Source: Marsupella aquatica
Lineage: Eukaryota; Marchantiophyta
NCBI GenBank assembly: GCA_973895155.1
Contig: OZ316891.1
Coordinates: 32,302,001 to 32,366,000, forward strand
DNA length: 64,000 nucleotides
Direction: 5' to 3'
Shown: positions 40,220 through 50,519 of the stretch, in pieces
Numbering within the stretch: position 1 is the stretch's first letter
How the letters are laid out: each line of letters starts with the position of its first letter
Notes under the pieces: generated by a model
What the model was told of the DNA's origin: nothing
Seen by the model: the letters and a program-made list of their open reading frames with translations, nothing else
Database searches by the model: none
Translations under genes and position numbers: made by a program

Positions 40220-41257
40220 ATGACTGACCTTACGCCGAGGGAAGAAAGAGTGATTCAACGGGAGAGAGCTCGACTGCAGCAGCTCGCCGGGTGGCATGAT
40301 ACACAGCGACTGAGAGGGGCAGAAAGAGCTGGTAGCTCCAAAACTGGAAGTGGCGTCGAAGAAGACATACCAGAAGAAGAGTCGGTAAGGAGAAGTGAAT
40401 CTCCAACCGACATGGGGGAACCAGAGGCACGGCCAGACGAGAGGCCAGGGACCAGATTGAGCCAGCGGTCGCGCATACATTACAAGGCATTTCATGGGAG
40501 AGGAGATGAGGATCCAGACGAATGGTTGGATGATTTCGAGGGAACCGCTGCAGCAAATGGAGAATCGGCCATCAAGATGCAGATTCTTCCCGGCCTGTTC
40601 AAGGGTGAGGCTAGGCCTTGGTACAGAGCATTAGATGTGGAAGATCAAGCCATCTGGGATATCTTCAAAACACTCTTTGTTAAGGAGTTTCGACCCATTG
40701 GAACTTCAGAACTAGCAGTGCTGAAGTTGGGACAACTTCGGTTCAAGGAGAACAAATCCTTCAGGAAGTTCTTGCAACGCTTTCAGAAACTGGTAAGACG
40801 TACAAAGACCAATGCATCTGAAGGTATGCAACTTCAATGGTTGGTGAATGCTTTGCCACAGAAGATGAGTTTTGCAATTAGGAAGGAGAACCCGGAGACC
40901 TTAGCCAAAGCAATTAAGGATATTCAATTATACATTAATGCAGATATCACAAGCCGGAAGAAACAGCTTAAGTCTGAGAGTTCCTCATCACAGGAGGGAT
41001 CACCCCATAAGAAAAAAGATAAGAAGAAGAAACATTCCAAGAAGTCTAGAAGTGATAAGTCAAGCTCGGATAGTGGGAGTAGCAAGAGTGAGTCATCTTC
41101 TAGTTCTGAAGAAGAAAAAACTAGGAAAAGGAAGGGCAGAAGGAGAGGGAAGACGAAAGTCAAGATGGAGGCTAAGCCACCAGATAACATCGTAGCCCTT
41201 ACCGAGCAACTTAAGGCTATCATTGCAGAGGTAAAACCAAAGAAGAAGGTAGTATAG
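40220..41257 (+). CDS. gag: G2 gag (capsid part)
   Basis: ATG 40220. Capsid-type gag domain: YKAFHGRGDEDPDEWLDDFE, RPWYRALDVEDQAIWDIFK, QWLVNALPQKMSFAIRK, then a Ser/Lys-rich linker. It ends at TAG 41255-41257; the same frame continues into a CCHC knuckle (WCALCYKTGHHKDAC), and G1 has no stop at this point. The TAG is therefore likely a mutation. Confidence 0.9.
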   Translation: MTDLTPREERVIQRERARLQQLAGWHDTQRLRGAERAGSSKTGSGVEEDIPEEESVRRSESPTDMGEPEARPDERPGTRLSQRSRIHYKAFHGRGDEDPDEWLDDFEGTAAANGESAIKMQILPGLFKGEARPWYRALDVEDQAIWDIFKTLFVKEFRPIGTSELAVLKLGQLRFKENKSFRKFLQRFQKLVRRTKTNASEGMQLQWLVNALPQKMSFAIRKENPETLAKAIKDIQLYINADITSRKKQLKSESSSSQEGSPHKKKDKKKKHSKKSRSDKSSSDSGSSKSESSSSSEEEKTRKRKGRRRGKTKVKMEAKPPDNIVALTEQLKAIIAEVKPKKKVV

Positions 41258-43213
41258 GAGGATAGCTCTGTATGGTGTGCCTTATGTTATAAAACCGGAC
41301 ACCATAAAGATGCTTGTCCTAAGCTTAATACTAATCATGTTCGGCATGTGGCCGAGATCAGACCATGTCAGGGAGAAGTAGAGTACTTTTTGGGAGATGC
41401 CGCTGATAGTGTTTTCGGCATCAGTGAGACTGGAGCACGAGACCTATCCAACAGACCTGCATCTCTGTGGTCAGGGTTAAGGAACAATCCAGGAGAGATG
41501 TATCCTCGGATTATTCAGAACCCGTCAGTACCTCCTAGGCCGAATGTGCAAAGATTTGCGGCGTGCTATAATTGTGGTCAACCTGGCCATTTTGCTAGAG
41601 AATGCCCGAATGCACGCAAACAGGGTGATGGACAACCAGCTCAGCTATGTATGGGATGCCGACAGGAAGGTCATATGCTAGGGCAATGTCCTACTTGGTT
41701 GGCAGGCCTGGCCGCAAATCATAAGCTTTTGCCGATCAAGATCTTACCGCCAGGTACTACCCCCGGAGGAGTTCAAATCAACCACATCGAACTAGGATGG
41801 CAAGAGGATGCCGAGGCAGAGTTCGTACCATCTGATGATGAGGCCGAAGCCCTATCAACCTTCTCAGAGGAGGATTTAGATCATGATTGCTACCGGGTCT
41901 CTACTCGATCTACCAGAAGGAAGGAAAGGTGGGATGGGCTGGCCAAAAATAAAGGGAAGGTTACGGAGGAAAGGATCGACTCTTCGTCAACATCAACAGA
42001 AGGAGAAGGGAGGGCTCCGGCAATACAGGTAAGCCATGAGCCCACCAGTGAAACCAATCCTTCACAAGATAGCGACTTCAATCGAGATCATCCTAAGTTG
42101 TTCTACCCCTCTGTTACGGCTAGTGTTAAGGAACAACTAAGAGAATTAGAAACCCTGGAGAATACCGAAGCCATTGCCAAGGATGTAAAACGAGCAAAAG
42201 CATTGTTTGCTTCGGAAGACCCAACAACTGTGGAGACTAGCGTGGCAAAACTGGCCGAATCCAAGACGGAACCACCACCAGAAGAGAAGCCGATTGTTCC
42301 CTATGACCTGGCTAAAGATGTACTAGAATCTAGAGTCTCGGCAACAGTAGGTCAACTATTGAAAAATAGCCTGTACTTCCGGAAGCAATTAAGGAAGGCT
42401 ATTCTCGGCAAGCCGAGATTACCCAAGGTAGCAACCAGATCCGACGTACTAATGATAGAAGAAGATCAAGGAGCCCCAGCATTACCATTAATGATTCAAG
42501 GAGAATTATTACTACGGGTACCCATCGATGGAGGATCAGGGGTATGTATTATGATTGATTCAACAGCAAAAGGGTGGGGTCTAACACCAGAGATGACTGG
42601 AAGAGTGTTGAACATGGCCAATGGATATCAGGTCATTCCGACGGGAGTGTTAACCGGCATCAAGACAGAGATAGGAGGTATCTTCTTTAGCATTAACTAT
42701 GTAGTAATGAAGCAGGTAAATCCTACGTCATTCCGGCTATTGATTGGTAGGCCATGGCTGTACCTAGCCGAGGTAATAGAAGATTGGGGTAAAAAGCAGT
42801 TCACTTTCGGGACCCCCTCTATCACGGTATCCTGGGACACTAAGGATGACCGTAGGAAAAGCATAAGGGAAGTAGATGGGTACGATAGTGGACTGGAGTC
42901 AGCCGATGAAGTACGTTGGTTAGAATGCTTCACTAACCTAACCGAAGAAGGTGTCTTTGGACCAGAGGTACCCCCCAGCGGATTATGGCAAGAACCAATG
43001 GAAGGTGACTTGGAAGAAGAAGACGAAGAGGTCGAGGACTGCTTTACAATAGAATCCACCTTTTTAGCTGCAATTCTGGAGGAAGTTAAGGAAGTAGACC
43101 AATTGGATGAAACGGCTAAGTGGGGAGCAGTAGCAGGGACAGTGGATTTTCTGCAGGCGTTGTGGCAGAGCCGACGGGGTCCACAACGCCATCGATCATC
43201 GGCAAGGAATTAA
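41258..43213 (+). CDS. pro: G2 nucleocapsid and protease
   Basis: Same frame as gag. Knuckles: CALCYKTGHHKDAC, CYNCGQPGHFAREC, CMGCRQEGHMLGQC. Protease core near 42520: VPIDGGSGVCIM (DGG as in G1) and LLIGRPWLY. The ORF overlaps the pol frame by 94 bp (43120-43213); moving from one to the other needs a -1 shift. No classical slippery heptamer was seen in the overlap, so it may be a small deletion or insertion. Confidence 0.88.
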   Translation, partial: EDSSVWCALCYKTGHHKDACPKLNTNHVRHVAEIRPCQGEVEYFLGDAADSVFGISETGARDLSNRPASLWSGLRNNPGEMYPRIIQNPSVPPRPNVQRFAACYNCGQPGHFARECPNARKQGDGQPAQLCMGCRQEGHMLGQCPTWLAGLAANHKLLPIKILPPGTTPGGVQINHIELGWQEDAEAEFVPSDDEAEALSTFSEEDLDHDCYRVSTRSTRRKERWDGLAKNKGKVTEERIDSSSTSTEGEGRAPAIQVSHEPTSETNPSQDSDFNRDHPKLFYPSVTASVKEQLRELETLENTEAIAKDVKRAKALFASEDPTTVETSVAKLAESKTEPPPEEKPIVPYDLAKDVLESRVSATVGQLLKNSLYFRKQLRKAILGKPRLPKVATRSDVLMIEEDQGAPALPLMIQGELLLRVPIDGGSGVCIMIDSTAKGWGLTPEMTGRVLNMANGYQVIPTGVLTGIKTEIGGIFFSINYVVMKQVNPTSFRLLIGRPWLYLAEVIEDWGKKQFTFGTPSITVSWDTKDDRRKSIREVDGYDSGLESADEVRWLECFTNLTEEGVFGPEVPPSGLWQEPMEGDLEEEDEEVEDCFTIESTFLAAILEEVKEVDQLDETAKWGAVAGTVDFLQALWQSRRGPQRHRSSARN

Positions 43214-46200
43214 ATACCAAGGGATCGGCATACAAGCCGATTACGAGGGCAGAACAAATTGAGGCCCTATTAGAAGCCGAGAGAGCACAGCGGCCTAACT
43301 CTCAGGAGCAAGAGGTGGATGAGATGGACAGACACGATCCAGAGCCAAGGCAGGAAGGGGAGCCGACCACTAATTCAAAACCGAATAGACCGGTAAGGGG
43401 ACAATCTATGGACACCAAGGAAGGGACCGACTCGGCTAGTCCAGCCGAGATCCCAGTTTATGGAGGTATGAGATTAGAGAGACTGGAAGCCGAACTGGAC
43501 CCGAATTTGAAGAAGCAGATTAATATGATCCAAGCACGGCAATATCGGAAGCTCGACTTAGGAGAGGGAAGAGAACTGAACTTAGGGAGAAACCTAGCAC
43601 CTGAGCTCGAGAAAGAGATCAGTGACTTATTGATTGAATTTCAGGATGTGTTTGCATGGAGTCACCAAGATCTAAAGGGCGTAGATCCAACACTAGGGGA
43701 ACATCGAATTGATCTCATGTTAGGAGCCAAATCATTTCGACAACCAATTCGAAGGATGAACCCGAAGTATTCCCTGCTAGTCAAAACAGAAATCGACAAA
43801 CTAGTGGAAGCTGGATTCATCACTCCAGTCCTGCATTCAGACTGGGTGTCTCCAATTGTGATAGTTCCCAAGAAAGCTGGACCCGATGGTAAACCCAAGA
43901 TCCGGGTTTGTCAGGATTACAGGAAGCTGAATGAAGCAACATTAAAAGACCATTTTCCTTTACCATTTACTGATATGGTACTAGACATGGTAGCCAGTCA
44001 TGAACTATATTCATTCATGGATGGATACTCTGGTTATAACCAAATCAGGATTCGGCAGGAAGACCAAATCAAGACGGCCTTCATCACGGAATGGGGGATC
44101 TATGTCTTCAATCGTATGCCGTTTGGACTCTGCAACGCACCAGCTATGTTCCAACGATTAATGGTGAACATTTTTCATGATTACTTGAGAAAGTTCATGG
44201 AAATCTTCATTGATGACTTTGCAGTATTCGGGAAGGCATCGAAACATGCTAAATACCTCAGGAGAACCTTCATGAGATGTAGGGAGGTGGGTCTCAAGTT
44301 ACACCCAGATAAATGTTTTTTTGCAGTAACCGAGGGGGTGCTACTAGGTCACAAGGTATCAAGGAAGGGCATTGAGATTGACAAAGGTAAGCTAGCAGTA
44401 TGGCTAGATATCATGCAACCTAAGAACATAAAGGATGTAAGATCCTTCTTGGGATGCATTGGTTACTATCGCCGGTTCATCAAGGATTTTGCCAAGCTAG
44501 CTTTACCATTAACCAATATGCTCAAGGCAGGAGCAGACTTCGAACCCACACCCGAACGAGTCACAGCGGTGGTAGAATTGAAGCAGATGTTAGTAGAGGC
44601 CCCAGTCATGATAGCACCGGACTGGAACAAAGATTTTCATGTTTTTGTAGATGTCTCGGGCTTCTGTATTGGCTCAGTACTAAGTCAGTTGGATGAGAAA
44701 GGAAGGGACCATCCCATATACTTCGCAAGCCGTCAGCTTGCCGATGCCGAACGGAACTACTCTACCACGGAAAGAGAAGCATTAGGAGTCATTTATTCTT
44801 GTAAAAAGTTTAGGCATTATTTACTAGGGTACAAGGTAATCTTTCATACTGATCATGAAAGTTTGAAGTACCTAGTCAATAAGCCGGACCTTACAGGCAG
44901 AGTAGCAAGATGGATTTTGCTATTACAGGAGTTTGACTATGAGCTGAGGATCAAGCCAGGAAAGTTACATGCCAATGCCGACTTCTTTTCAAGGATCACA
45001 GGTAAACCTGCCACGGATTGCATCGATGATCGATTCCCCGACGAGGAGCTATTCGTTGTGGAAATAGCTGGTACATGGTACCCTGAGATTTTACAATTTC
45101 TCAGCACTTCCAGATTACAGCCAGGATTAAGCCGAGAGCAAGCCGCAGTCTTTGTGCGGAAGGTCAGACAGTATCAGTGCATTAAAGGCATACTACACAA
45201 GCATGGAATCAACGGCACGATTCAAAGGTGTTTGGAGAAGAGAGAGGTAAAACGAGTCCTACGGGCCATGCATGGAGAGGAGGCCGGAGGACATTTTGCC
45301 CCAGTAACCACGTCTAAGAAGATATTAAATGCCGGTTACTGGTGGCCCACCTTGCACAAAGATGTCTATCAGTTTATCAAACAATGCGATCCTTGTCAAC
45401 GAGCGGGAGGACCAAGGGCGTCCACCAGGCATCCACTGCACCCTATTCTACCTCTAGCACCATTCGAGAAGTGGGGTATTGATTACATTGGACCTCTGAA
45501 ACCACTAACCCACCCTCGACGGAACAAGTACATAATCCTGGCTACGGATTATGCAACTAAATGGGTAGAGGCCAGACCAACAACGAAGGATGATGCAATT
45601 ACTACGGCTAGATTCATGTATGAGCAGATCTTCACCAGGTATGGAGCACCCCTAGAATTAGTTAGTGATAGAGGAACCCATTTTTTGAATGATATAATTA
45701 GTCGTTTAAATGAGCAGTATTTAGTTAAACATAGGCCTACTACTCCCTACCATCCAAAGGCAAACGGGTTGACAGAACGAGCAAACGGAATCATAGGAAA
45801 GATATTGAACAAGACAGTAGCTCAGAACAAACTCGATTGGGATGATAAATTGTTTGCTGCTGTTTTTGCTTACAATCTGGCCTATAAATCCACTACCGGT
45901 CATACACCCTTCTTCTTAACCTTTGGACAAGAAGCCCTGGTACCCATGCAACTTGAGATACCGACATTTCAAGTTACAATTGAGGAAAGAGCCTCAGCGG
46001 AGGAGAGCCTAAAGGAGCGAGAATATAGGTTAGAAGCTTTAGAGGAAGCGAGAATGATTTCAGCCGAGAGAGTAGAATATAGACAGAATATCATGAAGCA
46101 GCAGTATGATAAAAGGTTAAAAGTAGTTAGTATTCATATCGGTGATCTTGTGCTACTTTATGACAGTAGGTATAGTAGGTTTCCAGGAAAGCTTTACACT

Positions 46201-46380
46201 CGCTGGTTAGGACCCTTTAGAGTAACCATGATGTTCCCCAATGGCTCCGTGCAATTGGCCAACATTACGGGAGAGGTATATCCAGTTCGCATCCATTATG
46301 ACCGCCTCAAGAAATACTATATGGACGAAGATGAAGTTGTTCGCGAGGACGCTTCACAATTAAGTGGGGAGCTATGGTGA
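43120..46380 (+). CDS. pol: G2 pol: reverse transcriptase, RNase H, integrase
   Basis: A continuous 1086-codon frame. RT: EHRIDLMLGAKSFRQ, IRVCQDYRKLNEATLKD, MPFGLCNAPAMFQR, FIDDFAVFG. RNase H: FVDVSGFCIGSVLSQLD, TEREALGVIYSCKKF, FHTDHESLKYL. Integrase: HHCC (HGEEAGGHFAP ... CDPCQRAG), DDE (WGIDYIGPL, LVSDRGTHF, HPKANGLTERANGI) and GPY-like LYTRWLGPFRVTM. No chromodomain. All catalytic residues I looked for are present and no stop interrupts it; this is the best-preserved Ty3 pol in the window. Confidence 0.95.
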   Translation: MGSSSRDSGFSAGVVAEPTGSTTPSIIGKELNTKGSAYKPITRAEQIEALLEAERAQRPNSQEQEVDEMDRHDPEPRQEGEPTTNSKPNRPVRGQSMDTKEGTDSASPAEIPVYGGMRLERLEAELDPNLKKQINMIQARQYRKLDLGEGRELNLGRNLAPELEKEISDLLIEFQDVFAWSHQDLKGVDPTLGEHRIDLMLGAKSFRQPIRRMNPKYSLLVKTEIDKLVEAGFITPVLHSDWVSPIVIVPKKAGPDGKPKIRVCQDYRKLNEATLKDHFPLPFTDMVLDMVASHELYSFMDGYSGYNQIRIRQEDQIKTAFITEWGIYVFNRMPFGLCNAPAMFQRLMVNIFHDYLRKFMEIFIDDFAVFGKASKHAKYLRRTFMRCREVGLKLHPDKCFFAVTEGVLLGHKVSRKGIEIDKGKLAVWLDIMQPKNIKDVRSFLGCIGYYRRFIKDFAKLALPLTNMLKAGADFEPTPERVTAVVELKQMLVEAPVMIAPDWNKDFHVFVDVSGFCIGSVLSQLDEKGRDHPIYFASRQLADAERNYSTTEREALGVIYSCKKFRHYLLGYKVIFHTDHESLKYLVNKPDLTGRVARWILLLQEFDYELRIKPGKLHANADFFSRITGKPATDCIDDRFPDEELFVVEIAGTWYPEILQFLSTSRLQPGLSREQAAVFVRKVRQYQCIKGILHKHGINGTIQRCLEKREVKRVLRAMHGEEAGGHFAPVTTSKKILNAGYWWPTLHKDVYQFIKQCDPCQRAGGPRASTRHPLHPILPLAPFEKWGIDYIGPLKPLTHPRRNKYIILATDYATKWVEARPTTKDDAITTARFMYEQIFTRYGAPLELVSDRGTHFLNDIISRLNEQYLVKHRPTTPYHPKANGLTERANGIIGKILNKTVAQNKLDWDDKLFAAVFAYNLAYKSTTGHTPFFLTFGQEALVPMQLEIPTFQVTIEERASAEESLKEREYRLEALEEARMISAERVEYRQNIMKQQYDKRLKVVSIHIGDLVLLYDSRYSRFPGKLYTRWLGPFRVTMMFPNGSVQLANITGEVYPVRIHYDRLKKYYMDEDEVVREDASQLSGELW

Positions 46381-46392
46381 ACTCGACGTGAA

Positions 46393-48125
46393 TGTGGTGC
46401 GTCCCATGGCTCCCTAAACCCAAGAAACCCCCCAGCTCAAGCCGATTCCCGCAGGTTTCGTGCTTGGCGAGGCCGTTTCCGCGGCTTAGCGGCATGGGAC
46501 GCTGCTAACCTTCTACTACTACTATTAACATTTTACACACATATACTGGACAGATCCTTCATCGGGTCATGAGATACGTAGCCGGCCTAATATAGGCCTT
46601 CCCCTGTCTTCCCCTGTCTTCCCCTCCGTCTTGTTAGGTATGTTTGGATTCCGCCGCCGGAATGATCCCCAATAGGCTTGGTTAAGCCGCTAAGACCTCT
46701 CTCAGCTCGACACATCCAACTCTCACTCCCCTGCTTACTTTCCTTCCTTCTGTTGATGTGGGCACTCTTCACACAAGTTAATGCGACACACAAATAGCAA
46801 AATGACTCATTCTGACTGAGTCATACCATGCACTTGCCATACAAACAGTACATCTCATACACAAGTTCTGCGAACTAAGCCGTGAGGCCAACTCTATTCA
46901 GCTCTTAGGCATGAGGAAACATGAATATACACAAGGGTCACTGTATGACTAACCGAGAGCTTCTCGTACTACTTGATCCCAGCCCGGCTGGTGCAAACTA
47001 AAAACTTGCTAAAGAAGAGGCCCTGAGCTCCCCGCTGCCCAGGTACTTATCCTGGTAGTGGATCCGCCATTCTTTGCATCGTAAGCCTAATCTACTTAAC
47101 AGTAATCTACTTGCCCGAATCTACCTATGTACAGCAAGGCAGGAGCACAAGTGTTGCTCCTACCAGTGGGACCGCAATCCCACTAAGCTAAGTGTCAGGG
47201 CCGCTCCTGGTTCTGATCCTAATCCTAAACGTGGAGATCCGTGCCCGCCCTGCCCACTCACGCCTCCTCCCTCCACGTCCGCCCTCCCTAAAAGGAACGG
47301 CGCCCTTGCACCGTCACGACACCGGTGGTGGATCCTCAATGGACGCCCCCAACACTTCCTCCTCAGCCACTGCCGTTGGCCCGCCTACTGACAGATTACC
47401 TGCCCTTGACCGAGTCAACTCTCCATCGGCCTGACTGGGTCCACCTTTCCGTGCTACCCTTTAATTCCCAGTGTATGTCGTTGCAGTTCTTGATGGCCTC
47501 TCGGATGCCGACGACGCTGTCTTTGCAAAACAGAAGATCGTCGAGTTGATTGGAAGTAGGCATCCACAGGAACTCGTCCTTGATGAGTTCGCCTCCTAAG
47601 AAAGCCGTCTTCTGCAGCTCCCACAATCGAGCGAGCTCCTGCCGTTCTCGAGCTGCCCTTTCTGACTCCTCGTCCTCGTAAGTCTTGATGTACTCAGTTG
47701 CCCGTTCGAACAGGCATCCCCAGAAATGTGCCGCTTGATTGACGTTGCTCATACCCTCCTTAGGTTGATCGTCGGTATCTACTCTCTCCCCGAGTGCTTG
47801 CCTAAGCAGCTGACAGTAGTTGGCCTCCCGTAGTCGTCTGCCTAGTTCGTGCTCGCAAATGAGCCACCATCTCCTGCAAGCGCTCCTTACCCCTCTCCTC
47901 TGCCGGTCCTTCTTCCCGTTGATCCTTCCTAGCTGCCGACGCTTAACGCGCCCTAACCCTAATCGGGTTTTCACCCTTAGCCTTACCTCCGGCCTCTGCC
48001 CGGGTTCCATGGTTGCCCCTAATTGTTTATATTTTCCTTGTTTTGTCACTATACTAAGGTGTTCCTAGGGTGCCTTCCTGCTTTACCCACTTAACCGGCC
48101 GAGTGATTCCTGTCTAGGCATCACA
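46393..48125 (-). repeat. G2 right terminal unit R, inverted and internally deleted copy of L
   Basis: Read on the minus strand it begins TGTGATGCC and ends CACCACA, as L does. It lacks the part matching about 36162-39097. The junction (47435-47445) is an 11-bp sequence GGTGGACCCAG found once on each side of the missing part of L (36162-36172 and 39098-39108), consistent with deletion between short direct repeats. Scattered substitutions relative to L show that it is a separate copy, not a fresh duplicate. Confidence 0.9.
47396..48010 (-). pseudogene. Truncated, fused copy of the L-unit ORF in R
   Basis: From the ATG at 48010 the first about 193 residues match the N-terminus of the ORF at 35594. 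The 11-bp deletion junction then joins it to the distal coiled-coil ORF tail in another frame, and it stops at 47396. A deletion derivative without the central domain and coiled coil. Confidence 0.75.
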
Positions 48126-49562
48126 CATGGCAATTACACAGATAGGCGCATGTGTGGTGATTACAGACCCATTAATCGCCAGACAAAATCTGATAGATAT
48201 GCCATGCCCACACCTGAGGAGATCTTTGATGCTGTGGGGCATGCAAAGGTTTTCAGTTCATTGGATTTGAGGGCAGGGTACCATCAGCTTTCAATTAGGC
48301 ATGCTGACAGGTCCAAGACAGCATTCTGGGGGATTGATTCTTATGGCAAAGATCGTTTGTATCAATGGTTATTCTTACCATTTGGGTTGAAGAATGCACC
48401 AGCTGAGTTCCAGAGAGTCATGGATCGAATCCTTGCAGGTTTGGATTTTGTTAGATGTTATATTGATGATATTTTGGTCTATTCTTCTACTATGGAAGAA
48501 CATCAATAGCACTTGCAGACTGTATTGGAGAGATTGAGAGCACATGGGTTGAAGCTCCATCCTAGCAAGTGTAAGTTCTTCCAAGACCAGATTGAGTATT
48601 TGGGCCACACTATATACCCAGGGGGATTGGGTGTACAGCAGACTAAAGTGGAGGCCATTACACAGATTCCTTGTCCTACTGATGTGAGTAGAGTTCGTGC
48701 ATTCTTGGGATTGGCGAGCTACAACAGGAGGTATGTTAAAGGATTTAGCCAGCTTGCTAAACCTTTAACCATACTCACTAAGTTGGATCAGGAATGGACT
48801 TGGGGTGATGACCAAGAGCATGCCTTTCAGGAGTTGAAGCAAAGGTTGGCATCATCCCCTATTTTGAGAAGACCCATTTCAGGTAGACCATTTCAGCTCC
48901 ACACTGATTGGAGTGGAGTAGGACTTGGAGCAGTGCTAACTCAGAAGGATGATGAGGGGAATGAGTTTGTTGTGGCTTATGCCAGTAGATCAAACAATGC
49001 AGCAGAGGCTAAGTATAGCTCTTATGAGGGAGAGTGTTTGGCAGCAGTGTGGGTTGTTGCACACTTTCGTTGCTACTTGTTTGGTAACCCCTTTACCTTG
49101 ATCACTGATCATCAGCCTCTTAAGTGGTTAATGGAGTCTGACAAGCTTACAGGGAAGCTTGCACGATGGGCATTGTTGTTACAGGAGTATGATTTCCAGG
49201 TGGTGCATAGGCCTGGAAAAGTGAACTTGGATGCAGATGGATTAAGCCGCAATCCATGTACCAGTCAGCAGGATGAGACTGGAGCCAGATGGCATGATGA
49301 GTCAGATAAGGAGATGGTGCCAGGATGGCATGCATCTGCCTTTCTTTGTTGGGTGCCAGCATACAGTGGATCTGTGGACTCTACCTCATTGGATGGAGTG
49401 GATGATGAGTCTTCAGATGTGGATGTTGGTGAGGTAACTTTTGGACAGCAAGATATTCACAATGATGTGAGAGTGTTGGAATATCTGCGCAGTGGTTCTA
49501 TTGTTGGCAGTGTTGATGCCAAAGAACGTGACAGGGTTCTACAAAGAGCCAAGAGGTTTTGA
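48126..49562 (+). pseudogene. pol: Element D reverse transcriptase (partial) and RNase H
   Basis: RT from RRMCGDYRPINRQTKSD, KVFSSLDLRAGYHQLSI, LPFGLKNAPAEFQRVMD and CYIDDILVYSS (YxDD as Y-I-D-D) to the thumb (YLGHTIYPGGL). TAG 48507-48509 follows YSSTMEEHQ. RNase H: LHTDWSGVGLGAVLTQKDDE, YEGECLAAVWVVAHFRCY, LITDHQPLKWL. The fingers domain upstream of the RMCGDYR motif is missing. YIDDIL and the RNase H type place it apart from the Athila-like G1 and G2. Confidence 0.92.
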
Positions 49563-50519
49563 TGGGAGGGAAACCATCTTTTGAGAGTACTGCATGATGG
49601 TAGAGTGTTGGTGGTCCCAAAACCATCACAGAGAGTACATTTGGTGTGACATGCGCACGAGGAGTTGGGTCACTTTGGTGTAAAGCGCACTTACAGCTTG
49701 CTGCAGACACAGTATTGGTGGCGTGGTATGCACACTCATGTCCAGTAGTTGATAGCTAAGTGTGTGGTATGTGATAGAGTGAGAGCATCATTTAATGCTC
49801 CCACTCCCCAGTTGCACCCGTTGCCGATCATGGGTTTGGGATATCGTTGGAGTTTGGATTTTGCTGGTCCATTACCTCTTACCCAGCGTCATAATCGGTA
49901 TGTTTTGGTCATGGTGGAGCACTTCTCCAAGTGGATTGAGTTAGTGGCGTTGCCAGATAAAGCCAGTGGAGGAGTTGCTGCTACATTTTTGGATCGTGTA
50001 CTCAGTCATTTTGGAGCACCAGCTGAGGTGTTGACTGATCAGGGAACTGAGTTCCGTGGAGATTTTGAGAGTTTGTGTGAATAAGCTCTGATTGATCATC
50101 ATACTACCTCTCGTGATCATCCTGAGGCAGATGGATTAGCTGAGAGAGTTGTGCAAACTGTGAAGAGAGGATTGCGTAAGTATGGCTTGCAGGTTGGTCA
50201 TCTGGGAGATTGGGATCTCCAGCTACCTTGGTTAGCTATGGGCTACCGTTTCAGTCGGCAAGCATCACTTGCATCCTTCTCACCTTACTTTTTGCTCTAT
50301 GGTAGAGAGCCAGATTTGCCAGCAGCTATTCGTCGTGATGCTGCATCAGTTGTGAACTTGGATGATCCTGATGTTTGGATCAAGGTGTGTTCAGAGAGAG
50401 CACGGGTATTTCAGAGAGTGATGCCCATGGCTTTCGACAACCTTGCCATTGCCCAACATTGTGATACTTTGAGGTATGCCACTATTCGTGGAGGAGGTTA
50501 TCGTGCAAGCATTCGGTAA
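49563..50519 (+). pseudogene. int: Element D integrase
   Basis: HHCC zinc module (HAHEELGHFGVKRTYSLL ... CVVCDRVR) and DDE core (WSLDFAGPLP, VLTDQGTEFRGDF, HPEADGLAERVVQTVKRGL). Four in-frame stops (49647, 49746, 50082, 50517) break it, each followed by conserved integrase sequence in the same frame. Confidence 0.9.

Larger units (their letters stand above)
35479..48125 (+). mobile_element. Ty3/gypsy retrotransposon G2 with inverted terminal units
   Basis: Layout: unit L (35479-40150, TGTGATGCC...CACCACA), PBS (TGGCGCTAGATGG from 40155), gag, protease, RT-RNase H, integrase, PPT (AATTAAGTGGGGAGC, 46358-46372), unit R (46393-48125). R is the reverse complement of L with an internal 2.9-kb deletion, so the terminal units face each other instead of being direct repeats. 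The flanks (CCCAC and CATGG) do not form a target duplication. The domain types match G1 (Tat/Athila-like). Confidence 0.82.
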
